From Alphaproteobacteria bacterium (GTDB lineage: Bacteria > Pseudomonadota > Alphaproteobacteria > UBA8366), in NCBI GenBank assembly GCA_030743445.1, contig JASLSL010000257.1, forward strand, positions 1-6,309: 6,309 nucleotides of DNA, in the 5' to 3' direction. The stretch's first letter is position 1; every line of letters begins with the position of its first letter. The notes beneath the pieces are model-generated. The model did not search any database and was not told the DNA's origin. It saw nothing but the letters and a program-made list of their open reading frames with translations. This document shows positions 6,103 to 6,309 of the stretch, one piece after another. Position numbers and translations under genes: made by a program.

Positions 6103-6309
6103 TGTCAATCGGCGTTGAATATTGACCCCCGATCGGCGTTCAATGTTGACCCCTTTTGGGATGCTCGGCGGAGGTCGTCCAGGTAGTCCATAGGAGGGAC
6201 CCGCGCGCGCGCCGGCGCGCCTTCGGTGCGGCTGGCGACGGGGCGCGCGTGGGAGGTTCCTGTGGACCCACCTGGGCGAGCGGGCGGCCCGGGCGCTTGG
6301 CGCTGTCAG
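6103..6309. mobile_element. Terminus of an insertion sequence, IS21-family-like (body continues past the right edge)
   Basis: The sequence from 6103 starts TGTCAATCGGCG and contains two tandem 24-base repeats ending TTGACCCC. Multiple short repeats just inside the terminus are characteristic of IS21-family elements, whose ends begin with TG. The boundary is placed at 6102/6103 because coding similarity of the interrupted hydrolase runs exactly to 6102. No istA or istB reading frame is recognisable in the 207 bases present, so family and orientation remain tentative. Bases 6155-6309 hold only GC-rich sequence with a 14-base palindrome and no supported gene. Confidence 0.5.
6107..6154. repeat. 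Two tandem 24-base direct repeats inside the IS end
   Basis: Bases 6107-6130 and 6131-6154 match at 20 of 24 positions and share TCGGCGTT and TTGACCCC. Adjacent repeats like these probably serve as transposase binding sites. Confidence 0.75.

Overview
The window is GC-rich (about two thirds G+C by eye) and fits an alphaproteobacterium of the Rhodospirillales/Rhizobiales type. That placement is an inference from composition and gene families, not a proof. It reads as accessory chromosome: an acyl-CoA metabolism module, two small secreted-protein genes, and a damaged foreign gene ended by an insertion-sequence terminus.

Left half (1-2997, minus strand) is one tight operon in the order IclR-type regulator, crotonase-fold enzyme, B12-dependent acyl-CoA mutase. 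The regulator stop and crotonase start overlap by 4 bases (GTGA), and the mutase starts 12 bases after the crotonase stop. The mutase runs off the left edge. It keeps the residues that mark dicarboxylic (malonyl/succinyl-type) CoA substrates but has lost several otherwise conserved active-site residues. The crotonase resembles ethylmalonyl/methylmalonyl-CoA decarboxylase (ECHDC1) more than a typical hydratase. Mutase plus decarboxylase would isomerise a succinyl-type CoA to a malonyl-type CoA and decarboxylate it, by analogy with E. coli Sbm (ScpA) and YgfG (ScpB).

The divergent region (2992-3112) is an AT-rich island with two tandem TTTC-N8-GAAA dyads and a 12-base direct repeat at 20-base spacing. 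These are good candidates for the IclR operator controlling both directions. Rightward lies a protein with a Rossmann fold that resembles cyanobacterial acyl-ACP reductase, including a matching cysteine. It could reduce an acyl thioester made or used by the operon.

Middle (4352-5335): a minus-strand secreted nuclease-like (SNase-fold) protein whose SNase Arg35 position is Asp, and a divergent plus-strand gene for a secreted 88-residue protein with eight cysteines. The latter has an elaborate leader: a promoter with an inverted repeat around its -10, a possible 6-codon upstream ORF, a 10-bp stem-loop, a strong Shine-Dalgarno site, and a GC hairpin after the stop.

Right end (5351-6309): a minus-strand NAPE-PLD/UlaG-like metallo-beta-lactamase gene of clearly lower GC, broken at both ends. 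Its 5' side is cut at 6102/6103 by what looks like an IS21-family end (starting TGTCAATC, with two tandem 24-base repeats). Its 3' side switches abruptly at about 5530 into very GC-rich unrelated sequence. The last ~150 bases contain nothing else I recognise.
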